Shown here: piece after piece, positions 55,223 to 64,000 of the stretch | How the letters are laid out: every line of letters begins with the position of its first letter | How positions within the stretch are numbered: position 1 is the stretch's first letter | Program-made: the position numbers and the translations under genes | DNA from: Paramacrobiotus metropolitanus | Lineage: Eukaryota > Tardigrada > Eutardigrada > Parachela > Macrobiotidae | DNA length: 64,000 nucleotides | Reading direction: 5' to 3' | Assembly (NCBI RefSeq): GCF_019649055.1 | Contig: NW_026570343.1 | Span: forward strand, 248,001 to 312,000 | The notes under the pieces: generated by a model | Database searches by the model: none | What the model saw: the letters and a program-made list of their open reading frames with translations, nothing else | What the model was told of the DNA's origin: nothing

Positions 55223-55900
55223 TTACCGGAATGAATGAGATGCATTTCCATTCAAAAGAAACTTTGTGGTTATCGCTATGGCGTCGATTGCACGTGAATT
55301 ATAATATGTTTTGAACCGCGATTCTACGGATTTTTGTGTGCTCTTGCTAAGAATACTAACCAAGCTGCGAATGATGAGTGCATGGGGATTGTCTGCCTCA
55401 TGACGCAGTACTGCATTTGCCGACTCCTCGGCCGCCTGTACATCTCTGCGTTGCAAGTAAGACAGTGCCAAATTGCAGCCGACAGTCTTCAGCAACGAAA
55501 TGCGTCCGTCTCCACTTTTGGTAGATGGTCGATCCAGAAGGCTCTTTGCATACTCATATTTGGTAATCGCCTTATCAACGAAGCCCGTCTGTAATCGACC
55601 TAGTTGTTTTTCATAAATTTCTCTTTATATAAAAACTTTTATTTTCCGCGACGGACTCACAGACAAATATTTGTTGCCGCTGTCGATGGATTCTTCGGCA
55701 GCCTTGAGTAGGCCTTCCGCGTCAGTATTCGGCAAAGGCTGCTTCCTTACCGCTATTGTTTTTATCTGGGGTAAACGACAGCCCGCTCCGCGTCTGAGGA
55801 ATTCTTCTGCCAGTCGCAATTCCGAAACTTCTCGCATACGGTTTATGGCACATTGAGTGACTACAAATTGCATATTTGTGCAACAAATATAGTTTTTCAT
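55223..55900 (-). CDS. TPR-like protein, two exons, probably partial
   Basis: Exon A is 55900-55661 and exon B is 55588-55223, with donor TCT|GTGAGT, acceptor GATTACAG|AC and phase 0, giving about 201 residues. Exon B contains a helix-turn-helix unit, LLKTVGCNLALSYLQRRDVQ then AAEESANAVLRHEADNPHAL, which fits one tetratricopeptide repeat (small residue at 8, A at 20, P near 32). Exon A is charged and helical (REVSELRLAEEFLRRGAG). The first Met at 55900 is not certain, because an acceptor-like ATTTGTAG lies within the frame. An alternative donor (GTTAGT) after RSL would change the C-terminus. Likely a soluble scaffold protein. Confidence 0.55.
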
Positions 55901-56369
55901 ATTATGAACTGTAACGGGACACAGCAGGACGGAGACAGCCGGAGAGATAAACCGGACTTTTTTATGAAGTAGGCTGTGCTGTGTTACATAATATAGTGTT
56001 ACAGCGATTACGAAAAATTAGAAATTAATTGGAGAACCTTAATCGGATATACCTATGTCACACTAATGTAACAACGAAGGATAGCGCGATACACGCTTCG
56101 TGTTTACGCAGCGTGAGCAGTCCACTTTAATCTATGTTGAAGCTCGTTTCAAAACCGGTGATTTTTATATCAACGAAATCAAAAACGTATTGGTTTCGAT
56201 AATTGCTGGAGCCAATTCCAACACTGATGCGCGCTACGCCAACAGTATAAAAGTAGTAACGATAGCACGAGGTATTTTTGGTATTTTAACAGTATGTCGC
56301 GAAGTCGGTTCCCATTGATTGCATGATCTGCATCCACCAAAACACAGCGTTGTAGCACTAAGCATACGC

Positions 56370-56460
56370 CATACCGTAATAATCGAATTATAAGCCATGG
56401 GTCATAAATATTGGAACGCCTCATGGGGGGGAGGGGGGCTCCAATTACGGGAGGAGCTTA
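56370..56460. repeat. Partial relative of the poly-C MITE
   Basis: It begins accgtaataatcgaattataagcc, like the left end of the 43457 element, and contains GGGGGGGAGGGGGGC and CCAATTACGGG. The second end is not clear. Confidence 0.5.
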
Positions 56461-56648
56461 CAAAATCCAAAAGTATAATATTATTATTACTGACGCGGTC
56501 GGTGTATATAGATATAATCCACGTTTATGTAAAATGTTCACATGTGCTTTGAATCGGGCCTTGCATAATTATTGCATCAGCTTAAGGCTTATCTAGTTTT
56601 GTAGAGAGAGTAACCCTGCACTTGGATATTTTTCCAAGGTTAGACATA

Positions 56649-57269
56649 GAGCCCTGCGCGAGCGTCAAATGTTTGGCTCACGCTCGCTCGTGTCATTTTA
56701 ACTATTGTAAAATTTTTCTCAGCTCGCTCGTGCTGAATCGTTTGCTCGCTCGCTCGGCTCGCGTCCAAATTTCTTATTGCTCGGATCGCTCGGCTCGTAG
56801 ACAATTTCAAATTCTTCTGCTCAGACCGCTCGCGAGCAAAGTTGTATGCGGATTAATTGTAAACACGTACTTTGGTTTTTTATATGGCAGCACCGCTGCA
56901 TGAATTTAAACCAGTTTATTTCGCGCGAAGCGCGAAGCCAACGCCCATTTTTCCAGGAAAATCGCCAGAAATTATATAAAAATTGATACGGGACAGCTTA
57001 TTTCGCGCGAAGCGCGAAGCCAACGCACATTTTTGGAAGAAAATTGCTAGAAATTCTATAAAAAATAGTACGAGACAGAAAGCAGTGCTCAGCTCGCTCG
57101 TGACCTCTGATTGCCGCTCGCTCGGCTCGCTCGCCCATCGATAAACGACCGCTCGGCTCGACTCGGCTCGCGCCAGTAGTGGTAAAAGCTCGCTCATTCG
57201 GCTCGCGAGCCGCGAGCGCTCACGAGCCGAGCCGAGCCGAGGCTCGGCGCTCGCGCAGGGCTCTAGAAC
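56649..57269. mobile_element. GCTCG-rich TIR element, 621 bp, 9-bp target duplication
   Basis: The end GAGCCCTGCGCGAGCG is mirrored by CGCTCGCGCAGGGCTC near the right end. TTAGACATA flanks both sides (56640-56648 and 57270-57278), a 9-bp duplication. The arms are built of GCTCG/CGAGC words. The middle has a tandem pair of about 82 bp (about 56917-56998 and 56999-57080), each starting TTATTTCGCGCGAAGCGCG. No ORF. A 9-bp duplication suggests a MULE, though an 8-bp hAT reading is possible. Confidence 0.75.
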
Positions 57270-57401
57270 TTAGACATACGTGCGCTGTACGAGTCAGTAA
57301 GTATTATTGTATTAAATACTACCGTACAGTGTAGTACGTACAACTCATACCGTACGAAAAATGTCTGAAGAGCAGGGATACTCTACAGTCTACAGTGCTG
57401 T

Positions 57402-58580
57402 TTAAACCGTACCATTGGTTATCCATAAAACAAGATGACCGCTATCATTCTGTACGTGATATGGCCACGACGGGCTGACATCGTGATTGGAGAGGTACAT
57501 CCCGGTAATACATGCATCCCTTGATTTTCGCAGGCCTAGGTAAGCAACGTACTGGTATCCGTTCCTGTACAGCGCGTCTTCGATAAAACGGTGCTGTTCC
57601 GTTCGATGCTTACTTCGCTCCTTAATCTTGTTAACATTGAAATCCTTTGCCAGTTTTTTAATATCCAGCTTGCGTAGGCCGCTGTCATCATCAGCCATCA
57701 AATTTACGTCCATAATGTCATCGTGGCGTATCCAGAATATGGTGATCCGCCTCTGATGGACAAGTTTCCCGGCAACACGAAATTTGCGCTTGCACGTGAA
57801 GAGACCATAACGCTGCCCGGATGATTTGGTTGTATGCAGCGGACCCGAGCTCAGAATTTCATTTAAAAGTGGCAAAGTTTGCTCGTGATCGGACGTTTGG
57901 AATAATAAATGCTCTTTAAAATCAGTCGAGTAAAATATAAAATTACGCCAATCATGATTATCTTCCGCAATCACCACCGCCCAGGTCAGCCAAGGATATC
58001 TGTCTGTTAACTGTTTACCAATCTCGCCCGCCAGCTGCTGATTGGCCCTGCTTGGTGCGTCATTGCAGCTGACCATGAAACCGTCAACGAGTCGTATGAA
58101 ATCTGATGTAGGTTTCTCGCCGTTTGCTTGGTTCTCGGGTTGCCTAACAATAAACGGTTTTCTATGGTACCGGTTTTGCGCGGACTTTACCGTTTTCACG
58201 ATGTTCCCCAGCAGTGATTCCAATTCTTCTTCCTGAACATGCAGCGTGGGAGCCCCAATTTCACCGCATTCACTTTCGAGACGGCGCTGGAAGATGGCAC
58301 ACCAATACGCCCGTAAGCTGTTTGTCAATAGCACATCGCACCACTCGGAAAACTCTTCGTACTCATACGCGTCAACAAGATCATCGAGAAACCGACTGCT
58401 CGCATCGTTGGTCGTGATGAGGTTGTGGTATTTCACTAGTGCGCCTCTAGCATTTTTCGCAAGAAAAACTCCTTTAAAATTTTGCTGCGATCGAGGATCA
58501 CGTGCAGTAATGAAATTGTCGAAACGGTCGAAAATTTCGCACAGTTTCATACTGATAACGTCATGCTTGTTCGAAGCCAT
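57402..58580 (-). CDS. Intronless 392-residue protein, unknown
   Basis: The frame is uninterrupted from MASNKHDVISMKLCEIFDRF to its stop. It is soluble and charged, with no signal or membrane segment. Segments such as PWLTWAVVIAEDNHDWRNFI, RYGLFTCKRKFRVAGK and YRNGYQYVAYLGLRKSRD alternate strand and helix like a globular domain. It overlaps by 34 bp the end of a gypsy integrase tail in another frame (58547), so its start lies on retroelement DNA. It could be an extra 3' ORF of a gypsy-like element or a host retrogene beside one. The lack of breaks over 1.2 kb argues for recent insertion or selection. Not recognised. Confidence 0.6.
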   Translation of the reverse strand: MASNKHDVISMKLCEIFDRFDNFITARDPRSQQNFKGVFLAKNARGALVKYHNLITTNDASSRFLDDLVDAYEYEEFSEWCDVLLTNSLRAYWCAIFQRRLESECGEIGAPTLHVQEEELESLLGNIVKTVKSAQNRYHRKPFIVRQPENQANGEKPTSDFIRLVDGFMVSCNDAPSRANQQLAGEIGKQLTDRYPWLTWAVVIAEDNHDWRNFIFYSTDFKEHLLFQTSDHEQTLPLLNEILSSGPLHTTKSSGQRYGLFTCKRKFRVAGKLVHQRRITIFWIRHDDIMDVNLMADDDSGLRKLDIKKLAKDFNVNKIKERSKHRTEQHRFIEDALYRNGYQYVAYLGLRKSRDACITGMYLSNHDVSPSWPYHVQNDSGHLVLWITNGTV

Positions 58581-59087
58581 AACTTTCTGAGCTTGCCTTT
58601 CGACGGTCTCCCTTCCGGTGTTGTCTTGGCTAGCTGGATGTTGTCCTTTTCATCTGATTGGTCGTGCCAGGGTTTAAGTTGACAAACGTGTACGACGTCC
58701 TTTTTCCGTTGTCCATTTACATTCTCAATTTCATAATTGACGTTGTTTCTTTGTCGGATAACACGATATGGTCCATGCCAGTGTTTCAGTAGCTTGGTGG
58801 TCAAGCGAGTATCGGCTGTGCAGTTTCCTGCTGGCTTCTTTGATGGATTGATGCGCTTTTATTAGTTCATCGCGGGTGTCGAATAAAAAATAATAGTCCA
58901 CAAATTTTCGACGTCTTTCAACTGAACCCGGATGGGTTTTATCTAATAGAGCGCTGAAAGCCACAACTATGAGCTTGCTACCTTGCGATGTCAGTAAGCT
59001 CATCAGCTCTTTTATGACTCCCCGGGCAGCAATCTCAACTAAGTCATGCAAGCCAGAGCGCTGTAATTCTCCCATTTTCTTAGTCAC
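58547..59087 (-). pseudogene. Integrase C-terminal tail of a gypsy-like element
   Basis: TRDELIKAHQSIKEASRKLH (frame from 59087) and, after a shift with loss of some codons, LTTKLLKHWHGPYRVIRQRN with VVHVCQLKPWHD (frame to 58547) are the end of a Ty3/gypsy integrase, including the GPY motif. The first 70 codons from 59087 (MTKKMGELQRSGLHDLVEIA) do not look like integrase and may be a fused foreign piece. The catalytic core is missing. Confidence 0.65.
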
Positions 59088-59094
59088 AGGAAAC

Positions 59095-60046
59095 TAGATC
59101 GAAACCTAAGAAACTTAACGCACTGTTGACAGTTGCTGTGCCGGTTCTTCGGCAGTGCGATAATTACTAGTTTAACGGTTAGTGCAGGCAGCCGTCATGG
59201 TATCGTTACGCCAGTCCACACGACAGTAAAGAGGTGATAACTTTATTCGCTAATAATCAGTGAATAGCCGCTGCGAGTTGCATAATTCTGTTGCAGAGCA
59301 TTTTTATCAAACTCCCATTGATAGATAACTGACAAAACCCGAAGACAACAAGATAAAAATAATAATACTATCAGATTAAGACAAAAACCCGGGATTATGT
59401 ATAAACAGATTGTGTCGCAAATATAACAGGAACGACAGAAAAAGCAGGACACAGGTAAAATTGAAAATTATTATAACGAGCCACATTCACAAACGAGCTT
59501 GTAAGATACTAGTTTTATGGAGATGCTTATTCCGTTGCAAATTTCTGCGTAATCGTACGTGCAGCGTGCAATGGCCAGAAATAACCTTAAACCAGCTTAT
59601 TTCTCGATTTTTTTACAGATAAATCCGAGAAAGTGAGACGAACTGAACATACAGAATAATGGCAACCTTTGTATGCTACCGTAGCACTTGGGTATATACT
59701 CGTACATTAACTCCACTGAATACTACGACTGAGTTTTCTAGTGATTGAATTAAGGGCTGCATGATGCACCGTGCATGTCTTGGCGTAAAACATAAACGCG
59801 ACTGCCGGAGCAATCCATAATTTGAACCTGACCTTTCCAATACACATGTGCCGAGTACGAATGCGCGAGGTTTACTCTGTAAGTATCTGTGTATACGTAC
59901 TTACACATGCGGCTCGCACTGTAATTAAACTGCCGAAAGCACAAACTGACCAAAAACAAGCGGAGTGGAGTCCGGACGTAGGAAGCGCGATAGGTGGATG
60001 GATTCAAATTTATTATGTATTATTATTTAGCTCTCCTAAAAAATAA
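59095..60046. other. No gene seen
   Basis: Between the integrase tail and the Gag-only element the DNA is AT-rich. A minus-strand frame ending at 59750 (MDCSGSRVYVLRQDMHG) follows an acceptor-like ACTTACAG but has no other support. Confidence 0.4.
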
Positions 60047-60051
60047 CCTTC

Positions 60052-61423
60052 TGTCACGACCTCGTACCACACACTGATTGACACTAGTACAGCGCCTGGA
60101 CATAGTACAGCTGGCGTTGCTACGCCACACCTCCCCCAAGTGGGGAACCCACTAACACAAACAAAAACAGAAAATAGATAGCACAAAAAAAATAAAATTA
60201 ATCACGAATTCCCATATTAATCAGTCATTAAGTTTATATCGGCTAGGCCGTGCTAGGATATCTTCTACAGCTAGCACATCAAATTCCTGCTCAACCATCA
60301 TCGTCCGGTGTCGTCCACGGTCGGACTTCCGGTCCTCCTTTGCGGTCCGGCACACCCGTTCGATGTGACCACGCTTGCCACAGTATCGGCATTTTACCTC
60401 TTTTGCCCAGCACTCCGCTTTCATATGACCTTTCTGGCCACAGGCAAAGCACCCGTCGTGTTCGTCGTCTCGCTCGACACCGCTGCTCTCCTTGCTCTCG
60501 CCTCGTCTATGCCGACGTTCACCACCACGCTCACGGTTTCCATGCGCCACTCCGCCACCGTTTCTCCGACCACGCCCACCGTCACTCGGACCACGCCCAC
60601 CGTCACTCGAACCACGCCCACCGTCACTCGGACCACGCCCACCGTCACTCCGACCGCTCCTCCGTCCTCCCCGTATCTGCGCCACGTCCCCATCATCGTC
60701 TCGGATTTTCAGCGACTTCTGATGCGACAATTCAAACTGTTCAGCCAGTTCCAGCGCCTTCTCCAGAGTATTGAAGTCCTTCGACATTAGTAGCCGCCTC
60801 GTCAGGTCACTTTCTACTCCGTTGAGAAAAGTGGCTTTCATATTGTCTTCTAACACGTCGGAAGGAAATCTGCAGTGGATGGCCTTTCTTCGAAGTTTGT
60901 TTAAGAAGTCAAGCAACGTTTCACTGGTTTCCTGTTTCAGTCGGAAATAATTCGCCCACTCGATGACCTTGAAGGTTTTCTTCACGTATGCATGCTCCAA
61001 CTTCTCCAGCACTTCGGCCAAGGTCAATTCCGCCGGATCTTTTGGTAAACACATTGAGTGGACCATTTCGTAAGCCTCGACGCCCAAGGAGTCAAGCAGC
61101 ACCCGCTTCTGCTCATCCGCGTCGTCTACTTTCTGTAGCTTGAGGAAATTCTCAAAGCGGGACTTCCATGATCCCCACACCATCTTCCCTGGCTCGAACT
61201 TGAGCAGAATAGGCAGTATTTCGTCCGCGGCCATCGTTCACACTCGCCCACACACCACACAACACTAATTCGCACGTTCACCACTCACACCACCACTAAA
61301 CGCTCTAAGTGTTTACTGAGTACCACAAATCCTTTCACGCCAAGTTGTCACGACCTCGTACCACACACTGATTGACACTAGTACAGCGCCTGGAGATAGT
61401 ACAGCTGGCGTTGCTACGCCACA
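60052..61423 (-). mobile_element. Complete Gag-only LTR element (TR-GAG type)
   Basis: Two 78-bp LTRs (60052-60129 and 61346-61423) differ at about one position and begin TGTGG and end GACA on the minus strand. CCTTC flanks both ends (60047-60051 and 61424-61428), a 5-bp duplication. A primer-site candidate TGGCGTGAAAGG lies at about 61342-61331, and a purine tract GGGGGAGG abuts the other LTR (about 60137-60130). The only gene is gag. Structural non-autonomous elements of this form, terminal repeats plus Gag, are known from plants as TR-GAG. It must borrow RT and integrase from a relative. Confidence 0.92.
60221..61234 (-). CDS. gag: Gag of the TR-GAG element, 337 residues
   Basis: It begins MAADEILPILLKFEPGKMVW. 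A capsid-like helical domain (residues about 15-170) includes WGSWKSRFENFLKLQ, SLGVEAYEMVHSMC and ETLLDFLNKLRRKAIHC. A 21-bp tandem repeat (about 60567-60657) encodes four or five copies of GGRGPSD, giving a flexible basic linker. Two CCHC fingers, CFACGQKGHMKAEC and CRYCGKRGHIERVC, should bind RNA. After the second finger come 45 residues ending EDILARPSRYKLND with no protease motif. The frame is intact, consistent with an element mobilised in trans. Confidence 0.92.
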   Translation of the reverse strand: MAADEILPILLKFEPGKMVWGSWKSRFENFLKLQKVDDADEQKRVLLDSLGVEAYEMVHSMCLPKDPAELTLAEVLEKLEHAYVKKTFKVIEWANYFRLKQETSETLLDFLNKLRRKAIHCRFPSDVLEDNMKATFLNGVESDLTRRLLMSKDFNTLEKALELAEQFELSHQKSLKIRDDDGDVAQIRGGRRSGRSDGGRGPSDGGRGSSDGGRGPSDGGRGRRNGGGVAHGNRERGGERRHRRGESKESSGVERDDEHDGCFACGQKGHMKAECWAKEVKCRYCGKRGHIERVCRTAKEDRKSDRGRHRTMMVEQEFDVLAVEDILARPSRYKLND

Positions 61424-61458
61424 CCTTCTATAGGTAAGCAAAAGCTTTTGAAAATTGA

Positions 61459-61920
61459 AGGACAGTTAGCTAGCTAAGCGAAGTTAAATTCGTGGCAAAT
61501 TCCCTGTATTGTTTTGTTTCGCGCTGGCTCAGCCTACTTCCTTTGTCATGCCTTGGGGACACGTGTGACTTGCCGCCGGCCGTGCACACGGCCCGACTAC
61601 TTTTCGCATTCTGGTCTGATCAGTCGTGCTGACTAGCTCTTATTTTATCAGTCCGCCGATTTAGCCCTCTTGTGGTCTTCTTTTACCACCCGCCCACCGT
61701 ACATGGTAACCTTTGATGTTATTGCTTTCGCAACTGTTCTGTTACTCAATGCAATAAATGGGGGCAGTCGGGTGGAAGTGGGGATATCGGAAGCTCGAAC
61801 CGGTGAGGTCATCACCTGCACCTTCGAGTTCGCATATGCCGCCGCGCCGCCGACCTGTTCTACCCGCAAACGCCCAATTACTTCCGCTGTGTCTCGTACG
61901 GAATTTCCACAAGAATTTAA
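61459..61920. repeat. Solo A-spacer-B repeat of the recombinase-only element
   Basis: It has the same order as 50831-51294: A (61459 to about 61685), the spacer with ttgctttcgcaactgttctg, and B from about 61759. It is more diverged, especially in A, so it is an older copy or another subfamily. It lies 35 bp from the TR-GAG element. It is what recombination between A1 and A2 would leave. Confidence 0.85.
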
Positions 61921-61924
61921 CAAA

Positions 61925-63700
61925 TATATTAGTAACGTATTTCCCTAACGACTGCGTAGTGCTTATCTCAGATATTGTTTATTTCCTTAATCAAGAGTTG
62001 ATTTGATTCGGTAACCGCTGCTATAAAATAGCAGCTGCTTCGTCAAAGCACTGACAATCTTGAAAGACAATCACGCCACATAATTTGGTGCAATGGTGAG
62101 AAACCAGCGGTTTATTAGCATAAGGGGCACTCAGAGAGGACGAGAGCTGTTTTGGCTAAATATACAGATTCGTAGTTTTTCGTTTTTAAAGCAGATTTGC
62201 AACGGTAGTACAGCAAGTACATGCGTGACCGGCAAAAAAGGCGTGCTGACAACCGTGTCCTTGAGCATAACTGCTTCAGTGAGTTTCACAAACTTGTAAA
62301 TCGTGGCGCTGTTGTTTGAAAATATCGTTGAGTAGGCATTTACAAACTGTTTATTTCGTTTTACCAATTGTCGTATTTTGTGTGGCCAAATGGTGTGAAA
62401 CCTTCACATTCCATGGCAAGCACCGCGCGGCTGTCAATGCCTGTCATTATTGTGTTACTGCTTTCTTTTTAGACATTCCGAGTTTCTAGTGATTGCTCTG
62501 ACCTGCCCAGTTCAAGACATGGTGATTTCATCCGATTCTTAGTGGCCAAGATAATTTTTGCACCTTTTCTGTGCGAGTTTCGGTTAATAATAATTAACAA
62601 TATTTTGTATTGATTTCGTTGACTTGGAAGCCCTCTTAATTTCATTATTTAACTTTTGCGGTGATTCGGCATTTTCATTAATCGTTCTTTAATCTTAATG
62701 CTGATAAATCTGCATCAGTTGTGGTTCCGGTGAATGTCACACAACATTTGCAGTTCTCATTGCTGTTCTCATTATTATTCGAAATCTTAACATTTTTCCG
62801 TCGCTGGTTGCATTACAAATGCTGCAAATTGCCAACTTCGGAATCATTACGATGATTTGATCAGCACTTACGCAGAGAGGAAATTCCAGCATTTAAAGTT
62901 GGAAGCGGTTTTTATCACTGACAGTGTCCGACATTCCACCACCCACTTGACGAATCAACAGGCTTAGAAACAAGAATTTGAGGTATGTAGACATTTTTAA
63001 AGTAAGCAAAGTTTGGTGCAGACACGGGCATGGTATTAAGAAAAACACTTCAGATTTGCATGATTAGTAGAATATTCCATGAATTATTTGCGGCAGGCTA
63101 ACCTGCCAAGTGGCAAGTCTAGGAAACGGCGCGGTTTTAGATACTTGTAGCTCATGGTAAATGGCTGACGAATCCCTCCCGGAAAAAGTGAGATCGTAGC
63201 GTGTTGCGTTGATATGACTCCACATATCAACGGAGCACGTTAGTATGTCCGCTCTCGCATTGGCCTGTCGAGCCTCTATCCGTTCTGTGAGTGGCCGGTT
63301 TACCCAACCAGATTTGTGCGAAGCCACTAGGCGTAACGATAACAAATGCGCCGATTGGTGCAAGGCTACCAATCATGAAATTAATAGTCAAATAGCATAG
63401 CATTTGAAAAGCAGTAAAAGCCGAACATTCCCTACGAAATGGCCGCTAATATGCAATCAAAAATTTGTTTTGATTTTGAGGGCAGTCTAGATCATTAGTG
63501 CTGCTTTTTCATTTCGTTTCTGATTTTTTTATTCTCTGATCCGGAGGGCGCCACGTTGGAAATAGAGGAAGGCTATGCGGAGCTCCGCAGATGGAATAGC
63601 ACCTAAAAACGAGACTAGACTCAGCAACATGCGTTATGGTTCCAGTAATCTTCCCATTCAAACGTGTAGACTACACTTATACCTACGACCACAAAAAAAC
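61925..63700. other. Gene-poor stretch
   Basis: It is AT-rich with no supported exon. The longest minus-strand frame (63372-63064) has no start context, signal, domain or flanking splice sites. Confidence 0.4.
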
Positions 63701-63712
63701 TTGAAAACTCAC

Positions 63713-63792
63713 CTTGCACAATTATAAAATTCAATAATGTCCGTAAAAGGAGGTCCTGCGTCGAAAGTGGGGATGATCTCAGTGCATTCCAT
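63713..63792 (-). CDS. Possible first coding exon, partial
   Basis: From ATG at 63792 the frame reads MECTEIIPTFDAGPPFTDII, then EFYNCA, and ends at a strong donor (CAAG|GTGAGT). No later exon could be joined downstream on the minus strand. It may belong to a gene whose next exon is within 61.9-63.6 kb or to no gene at all. Confidence 0.28.
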
Positions 63793-64000
63793 CTCAGAAA
63801 CATCACTTGTGCAGACGTTGGAACTTCCACGCTTGTTAGAATGAGTGTGTGGCTGTGTGCTCAACGCTCAATGTGTGAGCTCAATGAGTGTGTACTAATG
63901 CTGCACTGCATGGCCGTTGTAATGTGAGTGCAACAGCCCGAGCTTGTACGAGCAGGCGCTGTACGCAATATTCCCCTAGTGCGTCCCTAATTACCTATGT

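Noticed and set aside
59750-60007. Minus-strand frame ending MDCSGSRVYVLRQDMHG
   Set aside because: Only one weak acceptor supports it; no partner exon.
60250-60790. Long plus-strand frames opposite the TR-GAG gag gene
   Set aside because: They are antisense shadows created by the 21-bp repeat and GC-rich zinc-fin region; gag has the domains and the LTR context.
1-64000. CRISPR arrays, rRNA, operons, phage or bacterial genes
   Set aside because: No regularly spaced repeats of the right size, no rRNA-like stretches, and all supported genes have spliceosomal introns or belong to eukaryotic retroelements.

Overview
The window is nuclear DNA of an animal, most likely an invertebrate. Coding regions are split by short GT-AG introns. 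The gene types are animal ones (a 7TM receptor, a secreted EGF/DOMON protein, small secreted cysteine-rich proteins). The mobile DNA is of the kinds found in invertebrates: a Ty3/gypsy element, tyrosine-recombinase retroelements, and many foldback/MITE elements. There is no rRNA, CRISPR array, operon or convincing tRNA. I cannot fix the phylum from sequence alone; an ecdysozoan such as a tardigrade would fit, but this is a guess. Exon joins below were worked out by hand from splice sites and reading phase.

Layout. 0-12.8 kb: two members (290-993 and 10614-11325, minus strand) of a secreted protein family with a CCF-HHWAW core, duplicated with their flanks. Between them lie a four-exon gene (2263-5432), a retroelement endonuclease scrap, several terminal-inverted-repeat elements and a broken ubiquitin-hydrolase-like fragment. 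12.8-22.0 kb: a Ty3/gypsy element on the minus strand with LTRs that look identical and a 4-bp target duplication. It has a -1 frameshift site between gag and pol and two extra 3' ORFs, but pol and one extra ORF are broken. 22.0-30.6 kb: a GPCR fragment, a ten-exon secreted protein (N-terminal-His X325/LPMO-like domain, two EGF modules, DOMON) and a three-exon GPCR.

30.6-38.8 kb: an orphan second exon of the secreted family flanked by inverted repeats, a 606-bp foldback element, the third full family member (35298-36234) and an endonuclease remnant. 38.9-43.35 kb: a decayed DIRS/Ngaro-type retroelement (minus strand) containing an R2-like endonuclease fragment between gag and RT. 43.35-48.3 kb: a segmental duplication whose second copy preserves the empty site of a poly-C MITE; between the copies is a small secreted-protein gene (46311-47044). 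49.4-51.3 kb: a compact recombinase-only element in the split-direct-repeat order A1-ORF-B1-A2-B2, with a matching solo copy at about 61.46-61.92 kb. 53-59 kb: two partial host genes (one TPR-like), further MITEs, and a single-exon 392-residue ORF next to a gypsy integrase tail. 60.05-61.42 kb: a complete Gag-only LTR element (TR-GAG type) with 78-bp LTRs and a 5-bp target duplication.

Most of the window is transposon-built. The host genes with the best support are the three secreted-family members, the X325/EGF/DOMON gene, the GPCR and the small secreted gene at 46.3 kb. The strongest novelty candidates are the secreted family with its detachable C-terminal exon, the recombinase-only split-direct-repeat element, and the long-TIR element family that inserts at RGCGTC.
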